A stretch of DNA of 64,000 bases from Catalinimonas alkaloidigena (GTDB lineage: Bacteria > Bacteroidota > Bacteroidia > Cytophagales > Flexibacteraceae), in contig NZ_FNFO01000002.1 in NCBI RefSeq assembly GCF_900100765.1, forward strand, positions 124,001-188,000. Reading direction: 5' to 3'. A program made the translations under genes and the position numbers. How positions within the stretch are numbered: the stretch's first letter is position 1; each line of letters opens with the position of its first letter. The notes under the pieces are model-generated. The model searched no databases. It was given only the letters and a program-made list of their open reading frames with translations, and was not told the DNA's origin. Positions 54,261 to 63,784 of this stretch are shown here, in pieces.

Positions 54261-54917
54261 ATGAAAACCTTTCTTCTCACCACCCTTTTTTGCAGTGCCG
54301 CTCTTCTGGCGGGTTGTACCTCTAACTCGACTTCCTCGGAACAGGCGTCTGCCGAAACCGACTCGGTGCCCGCGCCGCCGCAGGACGAACGGCTGACGTA
54401 CACGGAGGCCATCAACCAACAAGACGAAGTGGGAACGGCCGAGACGCCGACCTTCGAACAACCCAACGACCGGCTGCAGGAGCAGGCCGATGCCATCCTG
54501 ACGCAGTACCTGAAAATTAAAGATGCGCTCGTGTCGGGCCAGGCCGATGGGGCCAAAGCCGCCGCGCAGAATCTGGTCAGCACCCTGAGCCAGTTTGATC
54601 TGGCCAACACCACCGCCGAGCAACGCGACTACTACACGGCCGTGGCGACAAAAGTGAGAGAAGAGGCCGAAGGCATCGAAAAGGCCGGGGGCCTGGCCAA
54701 GCAGCGCAACCGCCTGGCGACGCTTTCGCCCACCGTGTACCAACTCGTCAAGGCTTTTCACGCCAACGAACAAACGGTCTATTACCAGTTTTGCCCGATG
54801 GCCGAGAACGAAAAAGGCGCGTACTGGATCAGCCAGACCGAGAAAATCCAGAATCCCTACTTCGGCGACGAAATGCTGACCTGCGGCGAAACGCGCGAGT
54901 CGCTCGTGAGCAACTAA
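54261..54917 (+). CDS. Secreted lipoprotein, DUF3347-like helical protein
   Basis: 218 residues. Lipoprotein signal MKTFLLTTLFCSAALLAGCTS with lipobox LAGC. Helical core ILTQYLKIKDALVSGQADGAKAAAQNLVSTL and a C-terminal FHANEQTVYYQFCPMAENEKGAYWISQTEKIQNPYFGDEMLTCGE, which strongly recalls DUF3347 (the efflux/HmC-type companions with FCPMA...GAYWLS...NPYFGxxMLxCG). That motif is shared with copper/heavy-metal efflux proteins, fitting the copper module just downstream. Confidence 0.85.
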   Translation: MKTFLLTTLFCSAALLAGCTSNSTSSEQASAETDSVPAPPQDERLTYTEAINQQDEVGTAETPTFEQPNDRLQEQADAILTQYLKIKDALVSGQADGAKAAAQNLVSTLSQFDLANTTAEQRDYYTAVATKVREEAEGIEKAGGLAKQRNRLATLSPTVYQLVKAFHANEQTVYYQFCPMAENEKGAYWISQTEKIQNPYFGDEMLTCGETRESLVSN

Positions 54918-55041
54918 GCGCAGAGCCCTGCGTGCACGGAGGGGGCAGGACGTTTGGCGCAGAGAGCATAGCGGAGACAACGACGTTGCAAATACGTCGG
55001 GCATAAAATTGAATACCAGGGGGTCGGCAAACCGATCTTAC

Positions 55042-55060
55042 CGAAGGATTGTTACCTTCG
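55042..55060. promoter_or_regulatory. Inverted repeat in front of the HMA-AraC gene
   Basis: CGAAGG (55042-55047) and CCTTCG (55055-55060), 7-nt spacer, 40 bases upstream of the ATG at 55100. Could be an operator or hairpin. The promoter-like TACCTTCG overlaps its right arm. Confidence 0.35.
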
Positions 55061-55099
55061 CGTACGGTCACTCAAAAACGTCCCTTCTTTTTTTACATC

Positions 55100-55690
55100 A
55101 TGCCGGGAACTCAACTCAAAATTAAAAACATGGTTTGCCCGCGCTGCATTCGGGTGGTGCGGGAAGAAATGGAGCGGCTGGGGTATCAGGTGCGGGACGT
55201 GACGCTGGGCGAAGTGCTGCTGAGCGACGCCGATCCGGACCTGACGAAGATTGCCAGAATGTTGGAAGGCAACGGGTTTGCACTGCTGGCCGACCCTAAA
55301 GACCGCCTGGTGGAACAGATCAAAACCGAAGTGATCGACCTGATTCGTTCGGGGCGCATTGAGTCGCTGCACGTCAAACTCTCCGACTACCTGGCCGAAC
55401 GGCTCGACCGCGACTACACCACCCTGAGTCATCTGTTTTCGACGCACGAAGGCATTACGCTGGAGCGTTACACCATTCTCCAAAAGATTGAACGTGCCAA
55501 GGAGCTGATCAGCTACGGCGAGCTGTCCATGAGCGAAATTGCGTACCAGTTGGGCTACCGCACCATCGCGCACCTCTCGTCACAGTTCCGGCAGATCGTG
55601 GGCGAATCGCCGACGGCCTACCGCAAATCGTTGCAGTCCCGTGGCGAGGCCGATCCGCGTCGGCCGCTGGACGGAGTGACGAAACGCTGA
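55100..55690 (+). CDS. AraC-type regulator with N-terminal HMA-like metal domain
   Basis: 196 residues. Residues 1-68 form a heavy-metal-associated-like ferredoxin fold with a CxxC in LKIKNMVCPRCIRVVREEMERLG, followed by VLLSDADPDLTKIARML. From about residue 95 an AraC helix-turn-helix pair: LSDYLAERLDRDYTTLSHLFSTHEGITLERY and LSMSEIAYQLGYRTIAHLSSQFRQIVGESPTAYRK. So the metal domain and DNA-binding domain are in one chain, suggesting a one-component copper or thiophilic metal sensor. The copper genes follow on the same strand after 120 bases. Confidence 0.85.
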   Translation: MPGTQLKIKNMVCPRCIRVVREEMERLGYQVRDVTLGEVLLSDADPDLTKIARMLEGNGFALLADPKDRLVEQIKTEVIDLIRSGRIESLHVKLSDYLAERLDRDYTTLSHLFSTHEGITLERYTILQKIERAKELISYGELSMSEIAYQLGYRTIAHLSSQFRQIVGESPTAYRKSLQSRGEADPRRPLDGVTKR

Positions 55691-55772
55691 TCTTCCCTTT
55701 CGCCGCCTCTGGCGCTAATCTGACAAGTCTTTCCCAGGATTTGATAAAACCCAACGGGGCCTTTCGGGGTAT

Positions 55773-55799
55773 TTTAGGGTAAAGATTTTTAACCCTAAA
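55773..55799. promoter_or_regulatory. Inverted repeat before copper-storage gene, candidate operator
   Basis: TTTAGGGT (55773-55780) and ACCCTAAA (55792-55799), 11-nt spacer, ending 10 bases before the ATG at 55810. Position suits an operator for the adjacent HMA-AraC regulator or a leader hairpin. No other copper box motif is obvious. Confidence 0.4.
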
Positions 55800-55809
55800 C
55801 TTTTTACCT

Positions 55810-56145
55810 ATGGATACGCAAACCCAACAACTTTCGGTCAAGCTGGCCGATTGTGTCGCCGCCTGTAACCACTGTGCCACGGCCTGCCTCGAAGAAGATA
55901 ATGTGAAAATGATGGCCAGTTGCATCCGCACTGACCTGGACTGCGCCGCCATCTGTTCGACTGCCCTCGGCTTTGTGAATCGCCAATCGCAGTTCACCGA
56001 CGATCTGTTGCGGCAGTGCATCGAAATTTGCAATGCCTGCGAAAAAGAGTGCCGCCAGCACGACCACGACCACTGCCAGGCTTGTGCCGACGCGTGTCAG
56101 GCCTGCGCCAAAGCGTGCGAAAACTACGTTGGCACCCACGTCTAA
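55810..56145 (+). CDS. Four-helix-bundle copper-storage protein (Csp, DUF326-type)
   Basis: 111 residues with 16 cysteines in regular CxxxC/CxxC spacing (DCVAACNHCATAC; SCIRTDLDCAAIC; QCIEICNACEKEC; HCQACADACQACAKAC), plus His-rich HDHDHC. This is the cysteine-lined four-helix bundle that binds many Cu(I) ions. There is no signal peptide, so it should be cytoplasmic, as in Csp3. Next in line are a CopZ-like chaperone and a copper-type ATPase. Confidence 0.92.
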   Translation: MDTQTQQLSVKLADCVAACNHCATACLEEDNVKMMASCIRTDLDCAAICSTALGFVNRQSQFTDDLLRQCIEICNACEKECRQHDHDHCQACADACQACAKACENYVGTHV

Positions 56146-56252
56146 CTCTTGTTTTCCGGCGGAGCGGTGTCGCTCAAGGCACGGCTTCGCCGCTTTCTAC
56201 CAGTGCGGACCTTTGGGCCGTCGCTGTACTTGTTTCATATAATTACAGTGTT

Positions 56253-56483
56253 ATGAAAACCAGCAAGTTTAAAACCAACATCAATTGCGGGGGCTGCATC
56301 GCCACCGTGACGCCTCACCTGAACGACGTGAAAGGCATTGAAGAATGGAACGTCGATACGAGCGATAAGGATAAGATCCTGACCGTGAAAGGCGATTTTT
56401 CAGAAGAAGACGTCAAGACCAAAGTACAGGAAGCCGGTTTCCGCATCGAAGAGAAGCGGGGGCTGTTCAGTAGCCTGTTCTGA
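56253..56483 (+). CDS. CopZ-like heavy-metal-associated domain protein
   Basis: 76 residues, one HMA domain: FKTNINCGGCIATVTPHLNDVKGIEEWNVDTSDKDKILTVKG with the metal-binding CxxC (NCGGC). The length equals one ferredoxin-like domain, as in copper chaperones. ATG 56253 gives MKTSKFKTNINC; the in-frame region upstream overlaps the Csp gene and is not coding. Probably hands Cu(I) to the downstream ATPase. Confidence 0.9.
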   Translation: MKTSKFKTNINCGGCIATVTPHLNDVKGIEEWNVDTSDKDKILTVKGDFSEEDVKTKVQEAGFRIEEKRGLFSSLF

Positions 56484-56550
56484 CCCGCCCATTTCCTCCT
56501 TTTCCCCAGTACCAAGGGCGTGTTTCCGCGCCCTTTTTCTCTCCTCACTT

Positions 56551-58656
56551 ATGGCACACGAACACCACCCGCACGGCGCGCCCGTTGCGGAACAGACCCC
56601 TCATGCCTCCCATCCCCACGGCGCGCCTGCCACACACGCAGCGCACCCACCCGATTCAGCCCCCTCCCACCAACATGGTGCGCACGGCGGTCATCACCAG
56701 CACATGCTGGCGGATTTTCAGCGGCGCTTCTGGGTAGCGCTGGTACTGATGGTACCCGTGTTGGTACTGGCCCCGATGATCCAGGCGTGGTTCGGCTATC
56801 GGTTGAGCTTTCCCGGCGACCGTTACGTGGTGGCGGTGCTGGCCACGGTCCTGTACGGCTACGGGGGCTGGCCTTTTCTGAAAGGCATGGTCGACGAACT
56901 GCGGCAGCGCCAGCCGGGCATGATGACCCTCGTTGCCCTGGCCATTACGGTGGCCTACGTCTACAGCACCGCCATCGCTTTTGGGCTGGAAGGCATGACG
57001 TTCTACTGGGAGCTGGCAACCCTGATCGTGCTGATGCTGGCCGGTCACTGGATCGAAATGAAATCGGTGATGCAGGCCTCGAATGCGCTGGAGAAGCTGA
57101 TGGCGCTGATGCCCGATACGGCCCATCGGGTACGGAGCGATGGTGGTACGGAAGAGGTTCCGGTGCAGGAACTGAAACAGGGCGACGTTATTCTGGTCAA
57201 GCCCGGCGAAAAGGTAGCGGCCGACGGCACGGTGCAAGAGGGCAAAAGTTTTCTGGACGAATCGGTACTGACCGGTGAGTCGAAGCCGGTCGAACGGCAC
57301 GAAGGGCAGGCGGTCATTGCCGGCGCCATCAACGGCAAAGGATCGCTGCGCGTTCGGGTAAAAGCGGCACAGGACGACTCCTACCTCTCGAAGGTCATTC
57401 GGCTGGTGAACGATGCGCAGCAGAAGAAATCGCGGACGCAACACCTGGCCGACCGGGCCGCCTTCTGGCTGACGTTCGTGGCGTTGGGAGCGGGTGCCGT
57501 GACGCTCGTGGCGTGGCTGCTGGCGGGTCGCGAGTTGAGCTTTGTGCTGGAACGTGTCGTGACGGTCATGGTCATTGCCTGTCCGCATGCGCTGGGGCTG
57601 GCCATTCCGCTCGTGGTGGCGATCTCTACCTCCATGGCCGCCCGCAACCAGTTGTTGATTCGCAACCGAACGGCCTTCGAAAACGCCCGGAAAATCGACA
57701 CCCTGGTCTTCGACAAAACCGGTACGTTGACACTGGGCACCTTTGCCGTGACGCGCTACGAGGGACGGAACGGGTTCGATGCGCAGGAAGTCCTGCGTCT
57801 GGCCGCCGCGGCCGAGCAGGATTCCGAGCACCCGATTGCCGGGGGCATCCTGAAAACTGCCCGCGACGCAAACCTGACGTTGCCCGCCAGTCGCGCGTTC
57901 GAGAACCGCACCGGCGAAGGCATCCGGGCTGAAGTCGAGGGAAAAACCGTAGAAGTCGTCAGTCCGGGCTATGCCACGAAGCGGGGATTCGGCGCAGCCG
58001 CGCAGGTCGACGCCACCGAAGCCGAAACGTTGGTGTTTGTGTTGGTTGACGGAACGCTGGCAGGCTACCTGGCCCTCTCCGACCAGGTGCGCGCAACGTC
58101 GGCCGATGCCATCCGCACCCTGAAGGCGATGGGTATCAAGACGTACATGATGACGGGAGATGTCGAAAACGTGGCACGCCACCTGAGCCAGCAGCTGCAG
58201 ATGGACGGTTATTTCGCGGGCGTGTTGCCCGACCAGAAACAGGAGAAGGTGAAACAACTGCAACACGAAGGCCGGTTTGTGGCCATGACCGGCGACGGGG
58301 TGAACGACGCGCCCGCGCTAGCGCAGGCCAACGTCGGCATTGCCGTCGGGTCGGGTACCGACGTGGCCGCCGAAACGGCCGACATCATTCTGGTAGAGAG
58401 CGATCCGCAGGACGTGGTCAAACTGATTCGCTTCGGGCGCGCCACCTACCGCAAAATGATCCAGAACTTATTTTATGCCACGGCCTACAACGTAGTCGCC
58501 ATTCCGCTGGGTGCGGGTGCCCTGGCGTGGGCCGGTATCATGATCAGTCCGGCCGTGGGGGCCATTCTGATGAGCCTCAGCACGGTGGTCGTGGCCATCA
58601 ATGCACAACTGTTGCGGCGTTCCATGAAAAAGGAAGTCAGAAGCATCGTGCCCTAA
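56551..58656 (+). CDS. copB: CopB-type (CPH) heavy-metal P-type ATPase
   Basis: 701 residues. The first 50 residues are very His-rich ([19 protein letters not shown]) in place of an HMA domain. TM region, actuator TGES (near 248), the TM metal motif [10 protein letters not shown] (around 343), phosphorylation site [10 protein letters not shown] (around 388), SEHPIAGG and [13 protein letters not shown]. The CPH variant defines P1B-3 (CopB) ATPases, which export copper/silver ions to the periplasm. Follows the chaperone gene in the same direction by 67 bases. Confidence 0.93.
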   Translation: MAHEHHPHGAPVAEQTPHASHPHGAPATHAAHPPDSAPSHQHGAHGGHHQHMLADFQRRFWVALVLMVPVLVLAPMIQAWFGYRLSFPGDRYVVAVLATVLYGYGGWPFLKGMVDELRQRQPGMMTLVALAITVAYVYSTAIAFGLEGMTFYWELATLIVLMLAGHWIEMKSVMQASNALEKLMALMPDTAHRVRSDGGTEEVPVQELKQGDVILVKPGEKVAADGTVQEGKSFLDESVLTGESKPVERHEGQAVIAGAINGKGSLRVRVKAAQDDSYLSKVIRLVNDAQQKKSRTQHLADRAAFWLTFVALGAGAVTLVAWLLAGRELSFVLERVVTVMVIACPHALGLAIPLVVAISTSMAARNQLLIRNRTAFENARKIDTLVFDKTGTLTLGTFAVTRYEGRNGFDAQEVLRLAAAAEQDSEHPIAGGILKTARDANLTLPASRAFENRTGEGIRAEVEGKTVEVVSPGYATKRGFGAAAQVDATEAETLVFVLVDGTLAGYLALSDQVRATSADAIRTLKAMGIKTYMMTGDVENVARHLSQQLQMDGYFAGVLPDQKQEKVKQLQHEGRFVAMTGDGVNDAPALAQANVGIAVGSGTDVAAETADIILVESDPQDVVKLIRFGRATYRKMIQNLFYATAYNVVAIPLGAGALAWAGIMISPAVGAILMSLSTVVVAINAQLLRRSMKKEVRSIVP

Positions 58657-58660
58657 AGGG

Positions 58661-59416
58661 TCAAAGAAACGACAGGTTGCCCTCGCGCAGGGCGCGCTCG
58701 TAGCGCTGTTTATGAAAGCGGTAGAGGTACGGTGCCTTGTGGGCCACGCCTTTGCGCCGTTCGTTCAACCGCTCCAGAATGCCCAGATTCAAGATTTTCC
58801 GCTGAAAGTTACGCGGGTCCAGTTCGCGTCCCAGAATGGTTTCGTAAAGGTGGCGCAGCTCCGGTAGCGTAAACTTATCGGCCAGCAGATTGTAGCCAAT
58901 GGGTTGCCAGTGCAGTTGCTGGCACAGGGTACGGTGGGCCATCCGGATGATCTCCGCATGGTCGAACAACATCGGGGGCAGCTGGTTCCAGAGCCACCAG
59001 CCGCACAGATCCATGTAAGGCCCTGGCTGCACCACCACTTTCGTGTAATCGACCAGCGCAAGGTAACTGATGGACACAACGCGCGGCGGCCAGAGGTGCG
59101 CCTGTTGCTCGGTCAGGTGTAACCGGCGAATCGTGGCTTCCCGGTTGTAGCGGTTCGTTTCGCCGAACGTATGAAACTGTTGCAGGAAAATCTCCTTCAG
59201 GCCGGTCCGCTGTTGCATGATGCGTTGTGCGGCCTGATCGACCGACTCGTCTACTTCGACGATGCCGAGCGGCAGGCACCATTCCTGCGTGCCTTGCCAG
59301 CGCAGCAAAAGCACTTTTAGCTGGTTGAGGTGGAAGCCAAAAATGACCCCGCTGACGTTGAGGTAAGGGAGGTACTGCGCGGGCGATTCAGCTTGAAAAT
59401 ATTTATCTATATTCAT
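58661..59416 (-). CDS. NrtR/AraR-like Nudix-related transcriptional regulator
   Basis: 251 residues. N-terminal Nudix fold (VIFGFHLNQLKVLLLRWQG..EWCLPLGIVEVDESVDQAAQRIMQQRTGL) whose Nudix box is degenerate (VEVDESVDQAAQRIMQQRTG instead of GxxxxxExxxREUxEE), so hydrolase activity is doubtful. The C-terminal 80 residues (FTLPELRHLYETILGRELDPRNFQRKILNLGILE) form the winged helix of the NrtR family. Bacteroidota members such as AraR of B. thetaiotaomicron control arabinose genes. Divergent from the esterase gene at 59665. Effector unknown. Confidence 0.88.
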   Translation of the reverse strand: MNIDKYFQAESPAQYLPYLNVSGVIFGFHLNQLKVLLLRWQGTQEWCLPLGIVEVDESVDQAAQRIMQQRTGLKEIFLQQFHTFGETNRYNREATIRRLHLTEQQAHLWPPRVVSISYLALVDYTKVVVQPGPYMDLCGWWLWNQLPPMLFDHAEIIRMAHRTLCQQLHWQPIGYNLLADKFTLPELRHLYETILGRELDPRNFQRKILNLGILERLNERRKGVAHKAPYLYRFHKQRYERALREGNLSFL

Positions 59417-59664
59417 GCGATGGACGAAATTGTGACGCTCGGGAGCGACACCTCGCCTGCGTGCGGGTGGGGCCTGCGGACAGCGTACTAAGCTCGAAAA
59501 TAAGCGATTGGGCGGCTTGATAGAGACAGGAACGTTCTTTTTATCATCACATTGAATAGCTTTTTAAGTCTATTGCAGAATAACTTGCTCATCAGCAGGT
59601 ACTTAGCAGTTTATGTGTTTTTTGCTGCTTGTCAGGCAGCATGTAAGTGACTAATCTTTCCTTT

Positions 59665-60846
59665 ATGAACCACCGCTTTCCAATGCTTGTGTCCGCGTTG
59701 CTATGGCTTATGTCAGCAGGGGCACACGCGCAGCAATCACACGTTAACCTCGACTGGCAGCCGCAAAAAAATACCGACCATCTGTTGCCTTACGGAGCTA
59801 ACGTCCTCTCGCCGGAAGTGCACGATGACCAGACGATCACCTTTCGCCTGAAAGCACCCGACGCCCGCGACGTCCGGCTGACCGGCGGTCCGATGCTCCT
59901 GGCGCTGGGCGAGAAACATCCCGTGCCGTTTCAGCAGCAAGATAGCGTCTGGACGCTGACGGTGGGGCCAGTAAAGCCCGACATCTACGTCTATAAGCTA
60001 ATGGTCGACGGCGTGGCGGTGCCCGATCCGAACAATACGTTGACCGGCGTCGGCGCACAGCCCGGTTATAGCAGCGTGGTTGTCCACGGCAACGGCCCTG
60101 CCTACTACGACGCTCGCCCGGTGCCGCACGGTGCCATGACGCGGCACATCTACCACTCGGATGTGCTAGACGGAGAACGCGAACTGTACGTGTACACGCC
60201 ACCCGGCTACGACCCCACAACAACGTACCCGGTTCTGTACCTGCTGGGCGGCAGTGGCGAACTGGCCTCGGGCTGGAGCCTCGACGGGCGCGTCAACTTC
60301 ATGATGGATAACCTGCTGGCCGAAAAAAAAGCCGTGCCGATGGTCATCGCCATGCCCAACAACCAGGTGCTGCACCGCAACGCACCGGACCACGTCGAGC
60401 AAACGTACGACTTGTTTGAGCGGGAGCTGAAACAGCAGATCATTCCCTTCGTTGAGCAGCACTACGCCGTGCGGACCGACCGGCGCGGGCGAGCGTTGTC
60501 GGGGCTGTCGATGGGCGGACGCCACACACAACAGGTCGGCCTGCGGAACCTGGACTTGTTCAGTTCGTTCGGCGTGCTGAGCGCGGGCGACCTGGATACC
60601 GAAACCACGCAAGCGGCTTTTCTCAACGACCGCAACGCCAACCAGAAAATCGATTACCTGTTTGTGGGGCAGGGCACCGGCGAGGTCAACACCATCGGCA
60701 GGCGGGCCATCGCCCTGCACGAGGCGCTGCAACGGCATCAGATCAAACACGAGTACTACGTGGGTGGCGACGGAGCGCACGACTGGGGCACGTGGCGGCA
60801 CCTGCTCTACTACCGGTTTCTTCCCAACCTCTGGCGTACCCCCTAA
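59665..60846 (+). CDS. Esterase D/feruloyl-esterase-like protein with N-terminal Ig-like domain
   Basis: 393 residues with signal MNHRFPMLVSALLWLMSAGAHAQ. Residues 25-140 form an E-set/CBM48-like sandwich (TITFRLKAPDARDVRLTGGP, KPDIYVYKLMVDGVAVPDP). The C-terminal domain is an alpha/beta hydrolase: YTPPGYDPTTTYPVLYLLGGSGE, ALSGLSMGGRHTQQVGL (nucleophile Ser) and GGDGAHDWGTWRHLL (His). The architecture matches CE1/Fes-like esterases that cleave ferulate or acetate from hemicellulose. ATG 59665 chosen over a GTG six codons earlier. Confidence 0.87.
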   Translation: MNHRFPMLVSALLWLMSAGAHAQQSHVNLDWQPQKNTDHLLPYGANVLSPEVHDDQTITFRLKAPDARDVRLTGGPMLLALGEKHPVPFQQQDSVWTLTVGPVKPDIYVYKLMVDGVAVPDPNNTLTGVGAQPGYSSVVVHGNGPAYYDARPVPHGAMTRHIYHSDVLDGERELYVYTPPGYDPTTTYPVLYLLGGSGELASGWSLDGRVNFMMDNLLAEKKAVPMVIAMPNNQVLHRNAPDHVEQTYDLFERELKQQIIPFVEQHYAVRTDRRGRALSGLSMGGRHTQQVGLRNLDLFSSFGVLSAGDLDTETTQAAFLNDRNANQKIDYLFVGQGTGEVNTIGRRAIALHEALQRHQIKHEYYVGGDGAHDWGTWRHLLYYRFLPNLWRTP

Positions 60847-60848
60847 GC

Positions 60849-61937
60849 ATGCGATCGCTCAGGAAATCGTGGCGAGTGTGCCTCCTGCTGTTGTGCGGCT
60901 GCATGTCGCTGAGGGCACAAGCCCAACGGTCGCCGGAGGAACTTTTGTTGAAAGACTACCGGCCGGTGTCGATCTACCGCACGCCCCACACCCACGTGCA
61001 GCGCGCGAAATACCCCGCCATCGACTTTCATGCGCATCCGTTGCGCGACCCTGCCGTGTCGGTAGCCGACTGGGTGGCGATTATGGACTCGCTGGGCATC
61101 GACAAAAGCGTGGTCCTGACCTACGCGACCGGTCCCCTGTTCGATTCGCTGGCGGGGGTATACGGGCAGTATCCCGAGCGGTTTATCCTCTTTTGCGGCT
61201 TCGACTATTCGGGGTACGACCAACCCGGTTTTGGGCCCGCCGCCGTGGCCGAACTGGAGCGGTGCTACCGGATGGGCGCGCGGGGCGTCGGTGAGTTGGG
61301 CGATAAAGGGAAAGGGCTGTTCTACTCCAAGCCGGTCCCGGCCTACGGCATGCACATTGACGATCCGCGCATGGCCCCGCTCCTGGAAAAGTGTGCCGAC
61401 CTCCACATGCCGATCAGCATCCACGTCGCCGAACCGATCTGGATGTACCAGCCGATGGACTCGACCAACGACGGCCTGATGAACGCATTCACGTGGCGGC
61501 TCGACGACCAACCCGACATCGTGGACCACGCGGGTATGATCAAAATTCTGGAAAACGCGGTCCGGCAGCACCCGCGCACCACCTTCGTGGCGTGTCACTA
61601 CGCCAACTGCAGCTACGACCTGACGATCCTGGGACGGTTGTTCGACCGGTACCCTAACCTGTATGCCGACATTGCCGCCCGCTATGCCGAAACGGCCCCC
61701 ATTCCCCGCTACGTGGCGGCGTTCTACAAACGCTACGCTAACCGGCTCGTGTACGGGACCGACATGGGCGTCGATCCGGCCATGTACCGCACCACGTTTC
61801 GCATGCTGGAAACCTCTGACGAGCACTTCTACGAGCACGACCTGTTTGGCTACCACTGGGTACTTTCCGGATGGGATCTGCCTGACGCGGTGCTGAAAAA
61901 AGTGTACCGGAGCAACGCACGGAAACTGTTGCGCTAA
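60849..61937 (+). CDS. Secreted amidohydrolase 2-family protein
   Basis: 362 residues. Signal/lipobox-like LRKSWRVCLLLLCGCMSLRAQAQ. Metal-site PAIDFHAHPLRDPA, ISIHVAEPIW, VACHYANCSYDL and VYGTDMGVDPAMY belong to the amidohydrolase-2 (uronate isomerase/ACMSD-like) TIM barrel. Substrate unknown. Starts 2 bases after the esterase stop, so the two are co-transcribed. A lipoprotein anchor at the Cys in CGC is possible. Confidence 0.85.
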   Translation: MRSLRKSWRVCLLLLCGCMSLRAQAQRSPEELLLKDYRPVSIYRTPHTHVQRAKYPAIDFHAHPLRDPAVSVADWVAIMDSLGIDKSVVLTYATGPLFDSLAGVYGQYPERFILFCGFDYSGYDQPGFGPAAVAELERCYRMGARGVGELGDKGKGLFYSKPVPAYGMHIDDPRMAPLLEKCADLHMPISIHVAEPIWMYQPMDSTNDGLMNAFTWRLDDQPDIVDHAGMIKILENAVRQHPRTTFVACHYANCSYDLTILGRLFDRYPNLYADIAARYAETAPIPRYVAAFYKRYANRLVYGTDMGVDPAMYRTTFRMLETSDEHFYEHDLFGYHWVLSGWDLPDAVLKKVYRSNARKLLR

Positions 61938-61990
61938 CGGCGGAAGTACCTCTTTTTAAGTAACATTGGCGGTCATCTGGCCTTTTTCTC

Positions 61991-63784
61991 ATGCTACGTT
62001 TTCTTCTCCTTTTCTGTATGGCGTCTCTCCTGCTTTCCGGCTGTTCCGAACCTTCTGCTTCGTCTGACCAAGCGCAGACGCAAACCGAGCCCTCCATCGA
62101 TTCACTGTTTGCGCAGTATTACGAAGAGCGGTTGCACCTGTACCCCCTGGAAGCGACGCAGGCGGGCGATGCGCGCTACAACGACCAACTGCCCAACAGC
62201 ATTGCGCAGGCGTTCCGCACGGAAGAACAGCAGTTTTTCACGCGCTACCGGGAGCAGCTTCAGCGGTACGACCGGGCGCAGTTGGACCCCGAGCAGCAGA
62301 TCAGCTACGACATCCTGAAATGGGAATGCGACATCGCGCTGGAAAGTCTGCACTATCCGACGCACCTGACGCCCATCAACCAGTTCTACTCCCTGCAACT
62401 CACCATCGGCCAATGGGCGGGGGGAACGGGCGCACAACCCTTCGAAACGCCGGAAGATTACGAAAACTGGTTGCGCCGACTGGAGGCGTTTGCCGTGTGG
62501 GCCGATACGGCCATCGCTAACATGCGGCAGGGCATTGCGCAGGCGTACGTGTTGCCCCGCGCCCTGACCGAGAAGGTGATTCCGCAAATGGCGGCGCTGG
62601 CGCAGGGGCCGGTCGAGCACCATCTGTTCTACACGCCCGTCACGCGTCTGCCCGACCGCTTGTCGGCAGAAGAGCAGCAACGCTTGACGCAGGACTACAA
62701 AGATGCCGTGCAGCATATGGTCATCCCGACCTTTCAAAAACTGCACGCCTTTTTCCGGGACGAGTACCTGCCCGCCAGCCGCAACACCGCGGGCATTAGT
62801 GCGCTGGAGGGAGGGAAGGCGTACTACGCGCATCAGATCAAGACGTACACGACGACCGACATGACGGCCGACGAGGTATTTGCGTTAGGGCAGCGGGAAG
62901 TGGAACGCCTGTCGGCAGAGATGGAAACCGTCAAGCAGCAGGTGGGCTTCGAGGGGGACCTGAAAGCCTTCTTCGACCACGTCCGCACGCGCCAGGAACT
63001 GATGCCGTACCGGGAACCGCAGCAGGTGATCGACCATTTCAACGACATCTACGAGCGGATGCAACCGAACCTGCGGACGTTGTTCGACTTAGTCCCCAAA
63101 ACACCTTTCGAAGTACGGCGGACCGAAGCCTTTCGGGAGCAGTCGGCCAGCGCGGAATACAACCAGGGCTCGCTCGACGGCACCCGCCCCGGCATCTTCT
63201 ACGTGCCGATTCCGGACGTGCAGCACTACAACGTATTTGCGGACGAAGATCTGTTTTTGCATGAAGCCATCCCCGGTCACCATTACCAGATCTCCCTGCA
63301 ACAGGAAAATGACCGGTTGCCCGACTTTCGTAAAACCCTCTGGTACAGCGCCTACGGCGAAGGCTGGGCGCTCTACTGCGAATCGCTCGGCAAGGAACTG
63401 GGCCTTTACGAAGATCCCTATCAGTACTTCGGCATGTTGAGTGCGGAGATGCACCGCGCCATCCGCCTGGTGGTCGATGCCGGAATACACGCCAAAGGCT
63501 GGACGCGCGAGGAGGCCATTCAATACTCACTCGATCACGAAGCCGAACCCGAAGAAAGCATCGTCGCCGAAGTCGAACGCTACATGTCGTGGCCCGGCCA
63601 GGCGCTGTCGTACAAAGTCGGCCAACTCAAAATCCGCGAACTCCGCGCCAGGGCAGAAGAGACGCTCGGCGATCAGTTCGACATCCGCGAATTCCACAAC
63701 CAGGTACTGGAGTCCGGCTGCCTGCCGTTGGCCGTTTTGGAAGCGAAAGTGGACCGCTGGCTCGACAAGAAGAAAGGCGCGTGA
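61991..63784 (+). CDS. DUF885 lipoprotein, putative metallopeptidase
   Basis: 597 residues. Lipoprotein signal LLLFCMASLLLSGCSE (lipobox LSGC). DUF885 core with FLHEAIPGHHYQISLQQEND, a HExxPGHH zinc-site motif near residue 423, and LWYSAYGEGWALYCESLGKELGLYEDPYQYFG with the downstream Glu; SLDGTRPGIFYVPI precedes it. Bacterial DUF885 proteins are believed to be M2/M3-like peptidases. The stop codon overlaps the start of the SRA-domain gene. Confidence 0.9.
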   Translation: MLRFLLLFCMASLLLSGCSEPSASSDQAQTQTEPSIDSLFAQYYEERLHLYPLEATQAGDARYNDQLPNSIAQAFRTEEQQFFTRYREQLQRYDRAQLDPEQQISYDILKWECDIALESLHYPTHLTPINQFYSLQLTIGQWAGGTGAQPFETPEDYENWLRRLEAFAVWADTAIANMRQGIAQAYVLPRALTEKVIPQMAALAQGPVEHHLFYTPVTRLPDRLSAEEQQRLTQDYKDAVQHMVIPTFQKLHAFFRDEYLPASRNTAGISALEGGKAYYAHQIKTYTTTDMTADEVFALGQREVERLSAEMETVKQQVGFEGDLKAFFDHVRTRQELMPYREPQQVIDHFNDIYERMQPNLRTLFDLVPKTPFEVRRTEAFREQSASAEYNQGSLDGTRPGIFYVPIPDVQHYNVFADEDLFLHEAIPGHHYQISLQQENDRLPDFRKTLWYSAYGEGWALYCESLGKELGLYEDPYQYFGMLSAEMHRAIRLVVDAGIHAKGWTREEAIQYSLDHEAEPEESIVAEVERYMSWPGQALSYKVGQLKIRELRARAEETLGDQFDIREFHNQVLESGCLPLAVLEAKVDRWLDKKKGA

